From Petunia secreta (lineage: Eukaryota; Streptophyta; Magnoliopsida; Solanales; Solanaceae), in the NCBI GenBank assembly GCA_029990175.1, contig JARKIP010000035.1, positions 35,230,001 to 35,294,000 of the forward strand: a stretch of 64,000 nucleotides of DNA, in the 5' to 3' direction. A program made the translations under genes and the position numbers. Positions 1 through 10,066 of this stretch are shown in pieces; positions within the stretch are counted from its first letter, which is position 1, and each line of letters begins with the position of its first letter. The notes beneath the pieces are model-generated. The model saw only the letters and a program-made list of their open reading frames with translations, was not told where the DNA came from and searched no databases.

Positions 1-2
1 TC

Positions 3-2435
3 AAGACCAAATTCGGTCTCTATGAATGGTTGGTGATGCCTTTTGGCTTATCCAATGCACCGAGCACATTCATGCGACTGATGAACCATGTGCTCAAACC
101 GTTCATAAATAAGTTTGTTGTCGTTTATTTCGATGACATACTTGTTTATAGCAGAACCGTGGATGAACATGTCGACCACCTAAGGCAAGTACTTGAAAAG
201 CTTCGAGAAGAGAAGTTGTATGCCAACTTCAAGAAATGCGCCTTTGGTGTCGATCGTGTAGTCTTTCTTGGATTTGTTGTCAGTGTTAATGGTGTCGAAG
301 TCGACGAATCAAAAGTCGACGCCATCAAAGATTGGCCAACTCCAACCTCGGTATCACAAGTTCGTAGCTTCCATGGCTTAGCTAGCTTTTACCGAAGGTT
401 TGTTCGTGACTTTAGCACCATAGCAGCTCCTTTAACCGAGCTGGTAAAGAAAGACAATCCATTTGTGTGGGAAGAGTCCCAAGAGAGGGCTTTCCAAGAG
501 TTGAAGCGGAGGCTTTGTTCTGCCCCGTTGTTGCAACTCCCTGACTTCGGCAAAGCATTCGAAGTCGAGTGTGATGCGTCTGGAGTTGGGATCGGAGGAG
601 TGCTGATGCAAGACTCGAAGCCGATCGCTTACTTTAGCGAAAAGCTTAAGGGTGCAACTTTGAATTACTCTACGTATGACAAAGAGTTGTATGCCCTCGT
701 TCGAGCACTCGCCCATTGGCAGCATTATTTGTGGCCTCGAGAGTTTGTGATCAAAAGTGATCATGAGTCTTTGAAACATCTCCGAGGTCAAGAGAAATTA
801 AATCGAAGACATGCCAAGTGGGTTGAATTCATTGAAAGTTTTCCCTATGTAATTCATTACAAAAAGGGAAAAGATAATGTTGTGGCCGATGCGCTATCAA
901 GGAAATTTGCCTTAGCGACCACTCTCGCCTCTAGGCTCATGGGATTCGAAAGCATCAAGTCGATGTACGAGGACGATCCCAAGCTGAAATATGTTCGAGA
1001 CGCAATCTTGAGTGGCCGAAAGGTTGAGAAATATCAGTGGCATGATGGCTACCTCTTCAAAAATGGGAGGGTTTGTGTGCCAGTGTCATCGTGGAGAGAG
1101 CTCTTGGTTCGAGAAGCTCACTCAGGTGGACTGATGGGACACTTCGGTGTCGATAAAACTCTTGGTATCTTGACCGAGCAGTTCCATTGGCCCAAAATGC
1201 GACGAGATGTGGAAAAGCTTTGCAACGCTTGTCTCGTTTGCAAGAAAGCAAAATCGAAGTCCAACCCTCATGGTTTGTACACCCCGTTGCCTGTGCCCGA
1301 TCGACCTTGGGTTGATATATCCATGGACTTTGTCTTGGGGTTACCGAGGTCGGGGGGAGGACATGATAGCATCTTCGTTGTGGTTGACCGTTTTTCAAAA
1401 ATGGCTCACTTTATTCCTTGCAAAAAGTGTGATGATGCACAGCATGTAGCTACATTGTTTGTTTCTAACGTGTTAAAATTGCATGGTGTACCTCGTACTA
1501 TTGTGAGTGATCGAGACTCGAAGTTCTTGAGTCATTTTTGGAAGTGTTTGTGGGGTTCCCTCGGCACCAAGCTACTATTCTCGACGTCTCACCATCCTCA
1601 GACTGATGGACAGACCGAGGTAGTTAACCGAACCTTGGGATCGTTGCTTCGGGCAATGACCAAAGGGAAGGTTGGAAACTGGGCTGATCGTTTGCCCATG
1701 ATGGAGTTTGCATACAATCGAACGGTGCATAGAATGATCAACATGACCCCGTTTGAATGTGTGTATGGCTTTAATCCTTTAATTCCACTTGATTTAACCC
1801 CATTGCCTCGAGATTCTGTTCTTGATTTTGAAGGTACTCAACGAGCAGCTGCCTTGATCGAATTGCATGCAAAGGTGAAGAAGAACCTCGAGGAGGCCTA
1901 TGCAAAGGTTGCCTTAAAGAAAAACAAGGGGCGTAAAAAGTTGGAATTAAAGAAGGGAGATTGGGTTTGGGTTCACTTCCGAAAGGAACGCTTCCCGAAC
2001 CAAAGGAAAGGAAAGTTGGCTCCTCGAGGGGATGGTCCATTTCAAGTGTTGACCAAGATCAACAACAATGCCTACGTGATCGACCTCCCTGGTGAGTATA
2101 ACGTGTCCAACACCTTTAATGTTGCTGACTTAGTTCCTTGTGTTGTAGGTCCAACTTCGGAGGACGAGGAAGGCTTGATTTCGAGGACGAAACCTTCTCA
2201 AGAAGGGGAGGATGATGCAGCCCGATCACGTGCTAATCAAGTGATCGATCCACCGATGAGACCGATGACAAGAAGCCAAGCCAAGTTGCTGCACGATGTG
2301 CACGTTCACTTAGCCTGGCCGAAGGAAAACAATTGCTCCGAAGCTGAGTGGCCGAGCTCAAGAATCGAAGGCATTATCTTCAGATTTGAGCCCGAAGGCA
2401 AAGTGAACGAGGACAATGAGCTCGAAGACAATTGA
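3..2435 (+). CDS. R1 gag-pol, 3' part: reverse transcriptase, RNase H, integrase (partial)
   Basis: This is the C-terminal half of a Ty3/gypsy polyprotein that copies retrotransposon RNA into DNA and integrates it. The frame is open from the window edge, so the true start lies to the left. Reverse transcriptase is seen from its palm: the YFDD catalytic box is at 126-137. RNase H follows with the ECDASG segment near 570-590. Integrase has an HHCC zinc region (about 1110-1250) and the DD35E triad at 1326, 1509 and 1617, with HHPQTDGQTE around the Glu. A GPF module (near 2034) follows, with no chromodomain after it. The frame passes the polypurine tract and ends inside the 3' LTR with an MTRSQAK motif. 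No frameshift is seen in the visible part. It resembles the polymerases of R7, R11 and R12 closely, but its LTR is of another family. Confidence 0.93.
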   Translation, partial: KTKFGLYEWLVMPFGLSNAPSTFMRLMNHVLKPFINKFVVVYFDDILVYSRTVDEHVDHLRQVLEKLREEKLYANFKKCAFGVDRVVFLGFVVSVNGVEVDESKVDAIKDWPTPTSVSQVRSFHGLASFYRRFVRDFSTIAAPLTELVKKDNPFVWEESQERAFQELKRRLCSAPLLQLPDFGKAFEVECDASGVGIGGVLMQDSKPIAYFSEKLKGATLNYSTYDKELYALVRALAHWQHYLWPREFVIKSDHESLKHLRGQEKLNRRHAKWVEFIESFPYVIHYKKGKDNVVADALSRKFALATTLASRLMGFESIKSMYEDDPKLKYVRDAILSGRKVEKYQWHDGYLFKNGRVCVPVSSWRELLVREAHSGGLMGHFGVDKTLGILTEQFHWPKMRRDVEKLCNACLVCKKAKSKSNPHGLYTPLPVPDRPWVDISMDFVLGLPRSGGGHDSIFVVVDRFSKMAHFIPCKKCDDAQHVATLFVSNVLKLHGVPRTIVSDRDSKFLSHFWKCLWGSLGTKLLFSTSHHPQTDGQTEVVNRTLGSLLRAMTKGKVGNWADRLPMMEFAYNRTVHRMINMTPFECVYGFNPLIPLDLTPLPRDSVLDFEGTQRAAALIELHAKVKKNLEEAYAKVALKKNKGRKKLELKKGDWVWVHFRKERFPNQRKGKLAPRGDGPFQVLTKINNNAYVIDLPGEYNVSNTFNVADLVPCVVGPTSEDEEGLISRTKPSQEGEDDAARSRANQVIDPPMRPMTRSQAKLLHDVHVHLAWPKENNCSEAEWPSSRIEGIIFRFEPEGKVNEDNELEDN

Positions 2436-2937
2436 GCGTCCGAAGGCAACAAGTGTGTGTCCGAGCTGACAATCGAGAACCGAAGCCAAGGCTTACCGAA
2501 GTCAAAGCCTGCCGAACACATTTTAGTTCAGTCCTGCGTGGCTTATTTCTATTGGTCGCTTGTGACCTTTTACTAGTTTACCCTTAGTAGTCCCTATATA
2601 AACCTTATTCCCTTACACTGTAGAAGTAAGTTGTTTTTGGATATTGAAATTGAATGAAAGTGCCGAGCACATTTCTTCTTGTCTCCGTCGTGAGCAAAAC
2701 CCCGGTGAGGGCTTTTAAGGACTTGTGGCTTTCGGTTAGTCCGATTGAACATTCCTCTTGATCATTCAGTTTGCAAGGGGCAATGTTCTCTTGAGGATTG
2801 TTGCATAGTTAGGGTGATTCTTGTCTCCCTTTTGATTGAGCTTTGGGACAGGTTCCCCTCTGTTCTTTCGAAAGAAGCAAGTTTTGTCTTGCTTTTATCT
2901 TCTTCTTTAATTGTTCTTGTTCCGCGTTTGTGCTAAG
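2213..2937 (+). repeat. R1 3' LTR (right end unresolved)
   Basis: The polypurine tract AGAAGGGGAGGA (2201-2212) is followed by TGATGCAGCC, the LTR start. The first 220 bases still code for the polyprotein tail. A TATA box (tatataaa, 2595-2602) marks the U3/R region. Unlike all other LTRs here, it has no GGCG..CGCC or GCGATCGC palindromes. Instead it has many short ccgaag/tcgaag words (about 2350-2515). No ATCA end is seen before the sequence turns into minus-strand gag of R2, so the end is truncated somewhere between 2935 and 2985. Confidence 0.8.
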
Positions 2938-2964
2938 CTTCCCTTCGGGAATTGCATTGCACCA

Positions 2965-3209
2965 CCGTGCTCAACATTACCTTGGGGAATGCCCAAGTTG
3001 TGGGGAGTGCCCACTTGTTGGGGAATGCCCAACGGTTGGGGAGTGCCCAACATTTCATCACTAGTACCTCCTTGGGTACCCTTTTGGACACTCGGGGCCC
3101 ATTCCTCTTTGAGGTTATCAAACCTCGAACTTATGGATCTCACCTCGGCCAAGAGGTAGGCCAAAGTGCTTACCGGAACTTCAACGGTATCGTATACGTC
3201 TCCGGCCAT
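2965..3209 (-). pseudogene. R2 gag N-terminus (truncated)
   Basis: Start of a gag (nucleocapsid polyprotein) on the minus strand, beginning at ATG 3209 directly after the GTAC that follows a TGTAG acceptor-like site. The first 50 residues form a heptad-like coil (VSTLAYLLAEVRSISSRFDNL) matching the coil at the start of R12 gag. A run of LGIPQ/LGTPQ repeats follows, as in R5 and R12. The match to gag is lost near 2965-2985, where R1 LTR material begins. Capsid, zinc knuckle and pol are all missing, so this copy is dead. Confidence 0.75.
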
Positions 3210-4480
3210 GTACCTACAAAAATCAAAAACAAGAGAAAGAGGTTAGAGTAAAAACCCTCACTCGCTCCCTCACCTTTGGAGTGTCACTCGGGTACACTCA
3301 ATTTAGTGGGTTATAGGATCACTCAAGCTTGATCTCACAGGCTTCCTCGTAGTTGAACAACCACCTCAATAACCACTCAATTCATAAGAACCAACTACTC
3401 TTCGGGGTGAGTGGAATCGATGGGACTCGATGGGCGATCGGCTTTATAAGTGAGCACTTGAGCCAAAAAAATATACTACGAGTCTTCTTTGAGCTCTACT
3501 CTCCTTCTAGGCACGAGTATCCTATACGCACAATGAATTAGTACTAATTGGGTAGAAGTGTTACCCTCAAAGTACTAACCGGAAGTGACGCGATCAAATG
3601 GTAAAAGATCGAATCGCCACTAAATGGATTCGGAATTGGATGATTTTTGGTTAGTGATCTACAAACTCACCATATTTGATGATACAATTGAAGTTTTGGT
3701 GAGCGGGAACTGTTTCGAATGCTTTGCGAACAATCTGTCCCAGCTCAGGAATTCTGGAAAATTGAAAACCCTTCGCGATCGCGTGAGGTTGCGCGCGATC
3801 GCGATGAACAAATGGGTGGATTTGACGCGATAGCGTGAAGCAGGGCGCGATCGCGCAGGCCTGCGTTCCAGAACCAGAACCTCGACTGCAAACTCAGTTT
3901 TTGGCACACAAATCACCCCAATTCAGTTTGTTGTTCAGTTCTAAGGCTTCCAAAGGGTGCGTTCAACTGAAATAAACAATCCCCAATGGTTTTATCAAAC
4001 AATCAATGAACGAACAACTCGTTTTCAAGAATTTGGAGTAAGTTCTTCAAATTTTCAAGAACTTCAAAATTTTCAAAGTTCGATTTTCATTCCGCTACTC
4101 CAAATGATGATATGGGGATATCAAAATGACGGGAAAACTATATAGAACAATCCCCGATACCAAACAACCAAGAATTTACAACACAAAACAAGTTCTATCA
4201 AATTTTGTGAATTCTCAACTTTTGAGATTTGGTTTTCAAGATTTTGATTCACGACTTCAAATCGTGTTTCGAGGATACCAAATCAACGGGAATATGATAA
4301 CAAACAATCCCCGATAACAAACAACAACAAAATCGCAACAAACAACGATTTCTAGCAATTTTTTTGTGATTTTCAAGTTTTTGAATTTTTTTGTTTTTCT
4401 TCAAATTTAAAGAACAAACAACACAATGATAACAACAAGAAGAACAAGACCGAGGATTCGTAAGAACGAAGCCTAGCCGT
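3210..4480 (-). other. R2 5' leader (untranslated)
   Basis: Non-coding leader between the primer-binding site and gag. Reading in element direction it holds: a hairpin just after the PBS (4445-4475); an A/T-rich tract (4330-4420); diverged repeats of a hairpin unit containing GGGGATTGTT and GGTATC..GATACC-like arms (about 4080-4320); a cluster of GCGATCGC palindromes (3774-3870); the conserved block GTGCCTAGAAGGAGAGTAG..GAGTCCCAT (about 3400-3520); and a TGTAG/GTAC site next to the gag ATG. I see no gene in it. Confidence 0.75.
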
Positions 4481-4492
4481 GCTCTGATACCA
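4481..4492 (-). other. R2 primer-binding site
   Basis: Minus strand reads TGGTATCAGAGC, complementary to the 3' end of plant initiator tRNA-Met. It lies 2 bases inside the LTR end, as usual for this superfamily. Confidence 0.9.
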
Positions 4493-4494
4493 AC

Positions 4495-5264
4495 TGATGC
4501 AACCCAAAACGAGCGGAAGCTACAAACGATATGAAAATGCGGAAGCTAAAACAAGATAAGCGATATCGATTAAGATATCGAGATAAAAGCAAGACGAGGC
4601 TTGAACGTTTACCTAAGTAGCACCGAGGAACTCGTCTCGATACACCCCGGGTGAAGTCAAGGATCACCTATACTACGCAACTACCCTCAAGAGACACTCG
4701 GCTCTCGCAAATAGAATGATCAAAGAGGTTTCGATGTTCAACTTGGAATCCACCAAGTGAAATCATGCCCGCTCACGGGTTCAACATTGAGATTCACTCA
4801 AAGAAAATATCATTCTACATTCAAGGTTTGCTAAAAATGCAATAAATGACTAAGGGGTCTATTTATAGTTTCCCATTACAAGTTTTGCCAAGTTTCTGGT
4901 CCGCACTGCTCCACTGGTCATCGCGATCGCGTGAATGGAATAGCGATCGCGTGGGCACTTGGTGGCTGAGGCGCGCGATCGCGCGGAGGGTGGCGCGAAG
5001 GCGAAGAGCAGAGATTTCCTCATCGCGATCGCGCAGACATGCACGCGATCGCGAAGAACAGATCTCCCTCGTCAGGCAGTAAGCTCAGAAAGTGCTGCCC
5101 TGTTTTGCCCTGCTTTGGCTCCCCTGTTTCCTGCACTGGTTTCGGCCCTGCCTCCACTTTGATTGAGCTCTAATGCATGGTCTTCAAGTTGTCCCCGAGC
5201 TCATATCATCCATGCCTTGACTCCCGGACCAAGTGTAGGTGTCGATGCGATTTGGGTTGCATCA
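4495..5264 (-). repeat. R2 5' LTR
   Basis: 770-bp LTR in minus orientation, bounded by TGATGCAACCCAAA and its exact inverse TTTGGGTTGCATCA, a 14-bp terminal inverted repeat. GCGATCGC palindromes cluster at 4918-5055. A TATA-like TATAAATAG (minus strand of 4859-4867) lies downstream of them. It abuts gag of R3 at 5265, so R2 inserted into R3. The flank is ATCAT. The second target duplication is lost with the truncated end. Confidence 0.9.
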
Positions 5265-6660
5265 ATCATGGTCCTCTTTGTAGGACATTCCCTAGCAAAG
5301 TGACCATAGCCCTTGCATTTGTGGCATTGTATTGAAGAAGAAGTAGGAGCATGTAGTTGAGTTTTAGAGTTACCTCCCACATTAGGTGTGTTCTTCTCAA
5401 ACGGCTTTTCACATCCTTGGTAGCATTTGCACCACTTGTTCCACTTGCACTTGGGAACCTTGCATTTGTAGTAGGAGGCTTCCAATCCTTTGGTTTGCTT
5501 GTTGGAGTAGGAGTGCTACTCTTGTAGCGAAGGGGTTTCTCCTCCTTGAGCCATTTCTCGGCCTCAACCGCATCTTCACATAGCTTGTAATGATCATCAT
5601 ATTTGTGGAACTTCAATTGTGAAGCTATGTCTCGGTTCAAGACCCCTTTGAAACGGATCATGGCCGTCTCATTGTCTTCATCATCTAAGTCAAGGATCAT
5701 TTGGATTTGCTCAAATTCATTGAAATACTCACCAACCGATTTGTAACCTTGCTTCAAATCATATAGACGCCTTTTTTGTTCAACCCAGTATTGGTTGGTC
5801 AAATACTTCTCATCCATCACACGGATCAACTCTTCCCAAGTAAGATTAATAACCATACCCGTCCTCCTTCTATTCCTCTTCACCGACTCCCACCAAGTAG
5901 AAGCAAAAGATTCAAAGGAGGATATTGCATACTTGGTCTTCTTCACATCGGGCATATCAATGGTGTCAAAGATACGCTCCATAGCCAATTTCCAATCAAT
6001 GTACTGCACCGGGTCACTACTTCCTTTGAAAGAAGGAATAGTGAGCTTCACACTATTAAGGTTGTTGTTGTTGTCACGACCCCCTTGGAATGGCTCTGGT
6101 TGGCCTCCATGGTGATCATCATAAGCAACATAGTCCCTTCTAGCATTCCTCCCTCCATATCCTAAGGGTGGCCCTCGACCTCGGCCTCTACCCCGATCCA
6201 CATTTCGACCCCAATTCATAGCTCGCCTTGGTTGAAAGTGATCATCAAACCCATACACATCGTCACTATAATCAACTTCCTCCCCTTCTTGAGCCTCAAC
6301 AACTTGCTCAAGAGGTTGCACATTTCGGACGGGTCTCGGTACTGGAATGTTTCTTGGAGGGTTTTCCAAGATACGGGGAATGCCCGTTCGTTCTATTCTC
6401 TCTCGATCCTCCTTTACCCGTTGTTGATTGAGCAATTCAACAACTTGCTCCGGGGTAAAGGTAGGGCTACTTGAGCCTTCACCGGTCTCAATTTGGACAC
6501 TCGGGGTCCCCTTTTCAATTGGGACACTCAGGGTCCCTTGGTCACCTTGGGTGCTTGAGGCACCCTTTTCAAGTGACTCAATCCTTTGAGTCATGACATC
6601 CATCTTGGCAAGAAGGCTAGCCAAGGCCTCCTTTATAAAATCTTGACCTTCGTTGGCCAT
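5265..6660 (-). pseudogene. R3 gag (frameshifted, interrupted by R2)
   Basis: Gag of an autonomous element of the same family as R7, running from ATG 6660 down to 5265. It contains the N-terminal coil (FIKEALASLLAKMDVMTQRI), an RGRGRGRG basic patch, the capsid-like region starting SVKLTIPSFKG, and a CCHC zinc knuckle (CHKCKGYGHFAREC) for RNA binding. Compared with R7, one base is missing near 5406-5412, so the zinc knuckle is out of frame with the upstream part. The coding sequence stops at the conserved KRTMI, where the R2 LTR was inserted. Protease and pol of this copy are not in the window. Confidence 0.88.
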
Positions 6661-7892
6661 TGTACCTACAAAGAAAAGAAACAAGAGTTAGTTAAAACAC
6701 CTCACTCGCTCCCTCACTTGTGTTCACTCGGATCACTCTTTTGGGTGGCGGTGGATATTTCACTCAACTTGTAGTTCCAAAGCTTCACGTAGATGATTAG
6801 CAACTCCTCAACTCAACTAAACTATTCACGAGTCACGCACACTCCGGGGTGAGTGGAGTTAATGGGACTCAATGAACGCTAGGCACTTTGAAGTGAAGGA
6901 CTTGAGTTAAAGGTTCTACGCTTTTCCTTAGAAGCCTACTCTCCTTGCTAGGCACGAATCACCTAAGAGCAATTAAAGGTTAGCACTATTCAAGTAGAAC
7001 GGTTACTCAAAGTAGCACTAACTAGATGTTATGTTATCAAACAAGGGAAATACCTACGAAAATCTACCCGAAACAATACCTTCAGCACTCAGGAGGGGCG
7101 CCTGAAACTCAGGAGGGGCGCCTAGTCTGTGCTGTATTCCAGGCGGGGCGCCTGGGTCTAGGCGGGGCGCCTGAGACTTAGGCAGTAGCCAAGTCAGGCG
7201 GGGCGCCTGGCTTAAGCGGGGCGCCTGGCCTGAAGCCTTTTCCAACTCGTTCCAAACTCGTTTCAAGTCGATTTTCAAGCCTCAAATCCGATGTTTTCAA
7301 CTTGTTTTCACAATCCAAAGATACCCAAAGTTGTTTTTGATCTTCCTTAACAAAACCCAATCAAATTTTCAATCAAACAATCAATCAAATCAAGGTTCAA
7401 TCTCAAGAACTCAAGAACACAAGGGTTTAACAAAAGGGTTTCAACAAGGATTGTGATTCATCAAAGTAGGTGTTATACATGTTCAAATCCCACAAAATTG
7501 GTAACGAATTGTTTGTTTTTCAATGAAGATCAATCCCCAATAACAAGTTTCCAATCAAACATCAATCCAACCCAAGAATCAAGGCAAAATTCATCAAGAA
7601 CAAGTTCTTCAAGGGTTTAAGGGGTTCTGGGGTTTCAATTTTTCAAACTTCACCAATTCCAACAATTTTGGTACCCAAGTAACGGGAAATCAATCACGAT
7701 CAAGAATCCATAACACCCATATCACAAATCATCCAAATCAACAAGTTACACCAAATTTTTGTAATTTTCAATTTTTCAATTTTTTTGTAATTTTCTCCTT
7801 TCTAATAACTTCAACAACAAGAAAAACTAAAAGAAGATACTAGGCACGAAGAATCAAGGGTCGGGGGTTTGTAGAAACAAAACCCGAGCCTT
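6661..7892 (-). other. R3 5' leader (untranslated)
   Basis: Leader of R3 in minus orientation. It holds the hairpin after the PBS (about 7855-7890), an A-rich tract (7750-7850), diverged repeat units with GGTACC and TTGGGGATTG (7480-7700), palindromes of the AGGCGCCCCGCCT and AGGCGCCCCTCCT type (7093-7222), the conserved block with GTGCCTAG and GAGTCCCATTAACTCCACTC (about 6850-6965), and a TGTAG/GTAC site next to gag. It is closely similar to the R7 leader. Confidence 0.8.
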
Positions 7893-7904
7893 GCTCTGAT
7901 ACCA
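7893..7904 (-). other. R3 primer-binding site
   Basis: Minus strand TGGTATCAGAGC, complementary to initiator tRNA-Met. The LTR end TCTCATCA follows three bases away. Confidence 0.9.
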
Positions 7905-7907
7905 AAC

Positions 7908-7999
7908 TGATGAGAATCAAACGCGGAAAAAGTAAAAGATAAGAACGAGACGTAACTCGATCTCTAATCCCAAGTAGCAACGGAAAACTTGTTCCGTTA
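7908..7999 (-). repeat. R3 5' LTR, U5 piece (interrupted)
   Basis: First 92 bases (plus reading TGATGAGAATCAAACG) of the R3 LTR. It breaks off at GTTAC (7995-7999) and resumes at 60711 with GTTAC followed by the expected continuation accccgag. This 5-bp duplication marks the insertion of the R4/R6 compound. Confidence 0.9.
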
Positions 8000-8070
8000 C
8001 TGATGAGAATCAAACGCGGAAAAAGTAAAAGATAAAGAACGAGACGTAACTCGATCTCTAATCCCAAGTA
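8000..8070 (-). repeat. R4 3' LTR, U5 end (interrupted by R5)
   Basis: Outer 71 bases of the R4 LTR, ending at AAGTA (8066-8070), the target duplication of R5. It is nearly the same as the R3 LTR end just to its left, since both belong to the R7-like LTR family. Confidence 0.88.
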
Positions 8071-8809
8071 TGATAAGACCCAAATCGAGCAACCATCCAA
8101 AAACACCATCCAAGGCCAAGGAAGAGCACTTCAAGGTCATACATTGGGACGCCATGGAAAGAAGAGCATCCGAGGCACATTTCGAAGTGTTTCAAGAAGC
8201 TTCAGGAAGAGGCGGACCGCCTACGGATTGAGGCGGACCGCCTAAAAGAAGATGGCTCTCGGGACTTTTGGAGGCGGACCAAGGAGGCGGACCGCCTAGG
8301 CAAGCTGAGGCGGAGCGCCTCCCCCAGAGGCGGGCGCCTCCCTCTGTTCAACTTTGACGGGAATTTGACTTTAATTGCTTTGTAATTCCTACTATGCCCC
8401 TACGTGGCTTATGTCTTTAGAACCTATTTTAAGGGTACTTTAGGCCTTTCCTTATGTCTTGAATGAGGCCTATAAATACTCCATAGCTTAGCATTATTCC
8501 TTAGCTAGTTTTGATATTATGATGAATGATTGATTGTCAATGACAATGTTCAAGAGTGGATTCTCTTTGAATGAAAACCCTTTGAGACGGTTTGAGTTTA
8601 CTAGTGGATTCTAGTTGAACCCCAAACCACCCCCGATCATTCTATTTGCGAGCCCCAGGTGCGGCTCGAGGGTAGTTGCATAGCGTAGGTGATCCTTGAC
8701 ATCCACCCGGGGTGTATCGGAACTAGTTCTCCGGTGCTACTTGGGTCTTTGTTCGAGCCTCGTCTCGTTTTCTATCTTTTTATCTTATCCGCGTTTTTGA
8801 TTCTTATCA
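8071..8809 (+). repeat. R5 5' LTR
   Basis: 739 bp, TGATAAGA...TCTTATCA (8-bp inverted ends). GGCGGACCGCC, GGCGGAGCGCC and related palindromes lie at 8208-8342. A TATA box tataaatac is at 8471-8479. Confidence 0.95.
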
Positions 8810-8813
8810 TCTT

Positions 8814-8825
8814 GGTATCAGAGCA
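8814..8825 (+). other. R5 primer-binding site
   Basis: TGGTATCAGAGC, initiator tRNA-Met type, four bases after the LTR. Confidence 0.9.
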
Positions 8826-10066
8826 AGGCTCGGGTTTTGTTTCTACAAACCCCCGACCCTTGATTCTTCGTGCCTAGGTCGATTCCTATCTTTACTTTCT
8901 TGTTCTTGTTATTGAAAGAAGAAAATTACAAAAAAATTGAAAAATTTGAAAAATCTAAAAATTTGGTGTATCTTGTTGGTTTGGATGAATTTTGATATGG
9001 GTGTTATAGATTCTTGATCGTGGATGAATCCCCGTTACTTGGGTACCAAAATTGTTGGATTTGGTGGAGTTTGAAAAATTGAAACCCCAATTGCCCTTAA
9101 ACCCTTGATGAACTTGTTCTTAATGAATTTTGGCTTGATTCTTGGGTTGGATTGATGTTAGATTGAAAACTTGATATTGGGGATTGAGCTTCATTGAAAA
9201 ACAAACGATTCGGTACCAATTTGTGGGATTTGGACCTATATAACACCTACTTTGATGAATTACAATCCATTTTGAAACCCTTTGATAAACCCTTGTGTTC
9301 TTGAGGAAGATGAACATGGTGAATTCGTTGTTTTCGATTGGGGTTTGTTAAAAATCATTGGGGTTTGATCTTTGTGACCAAAAACAACTTTGGGTATCCT
9401 TGGATTGTGAAAACAAGTCGAAAACATCGGATTTGAGGCTTGGAAATCGACTTGAAACGAGTTTGAACTGTGCTGAAAAGTTGCAGAGGCGGAGCGCCTC
9501 AATTTAGAGGCGGAGCGCCTCAGCTCTGTGAGCTCTCTGGATTTCCTGAGGCGGAGCGCCTCCCCTGAAGAGGCGGAGCGCCTCCTCCTGTAGGTTTGCC
9601 CAGGGCGGACCGCCCACCTCCTGAGGCGGGGCGCCTACTTCCTGAAGCTTGGGAATCGGGTAGAAACTTCTAGGATTTCTTGTTTCGTTGTTTGCATTGC
9701 TTCCGGTTAGTGCTATTAGAGTATAATCCTACTCGCTTAGTGCTAATTACTTTGAGCTATTAGGATCATCGTGCCATAGAAAGGAGACTAGAATTCAAAG
9801 AAGATCCGTAGTATCTTTTGATTCAAGTCCTCAATTAAAGTGCCTATCGTCCAATCGAGTCCCATTAACTCCACTCGCCCCGGAGCGCATTTGGACTTGA
9901 TAAGTTGAGTGATTGAGTTGTGGTTCGTTGGTCAACTACTTGAAGCTTTTAGACTCAAACTTGTGTGAAATATCCATCCCCCACTAAACACGAGCGATCC
10001 GAGTGAAACAATTGTAAGGGAGCGAGTGAGGTGTTTTGCTAACGTTTGTTGCTTTTTGTAGGTACC
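8826..10066 (+). other. R5 5' leader (untranslated)
   Basis: It holds the post-PBS hairpin (8829-8862, arms GGGTTTTGT and ACAAACCCC), an A-rich tract (8912-8960), diverged hairpin units with GGTACC (8960-9400), GGCGGAGCGCC palindromes (9485-9640), a donor-like GGTTAGT (about 9704), the conserved block (9770-9890), and a branch-like gctaac then TTTTTGTAG/GTAC just before the ATG. No gene is seen. Confidence 0.8.
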
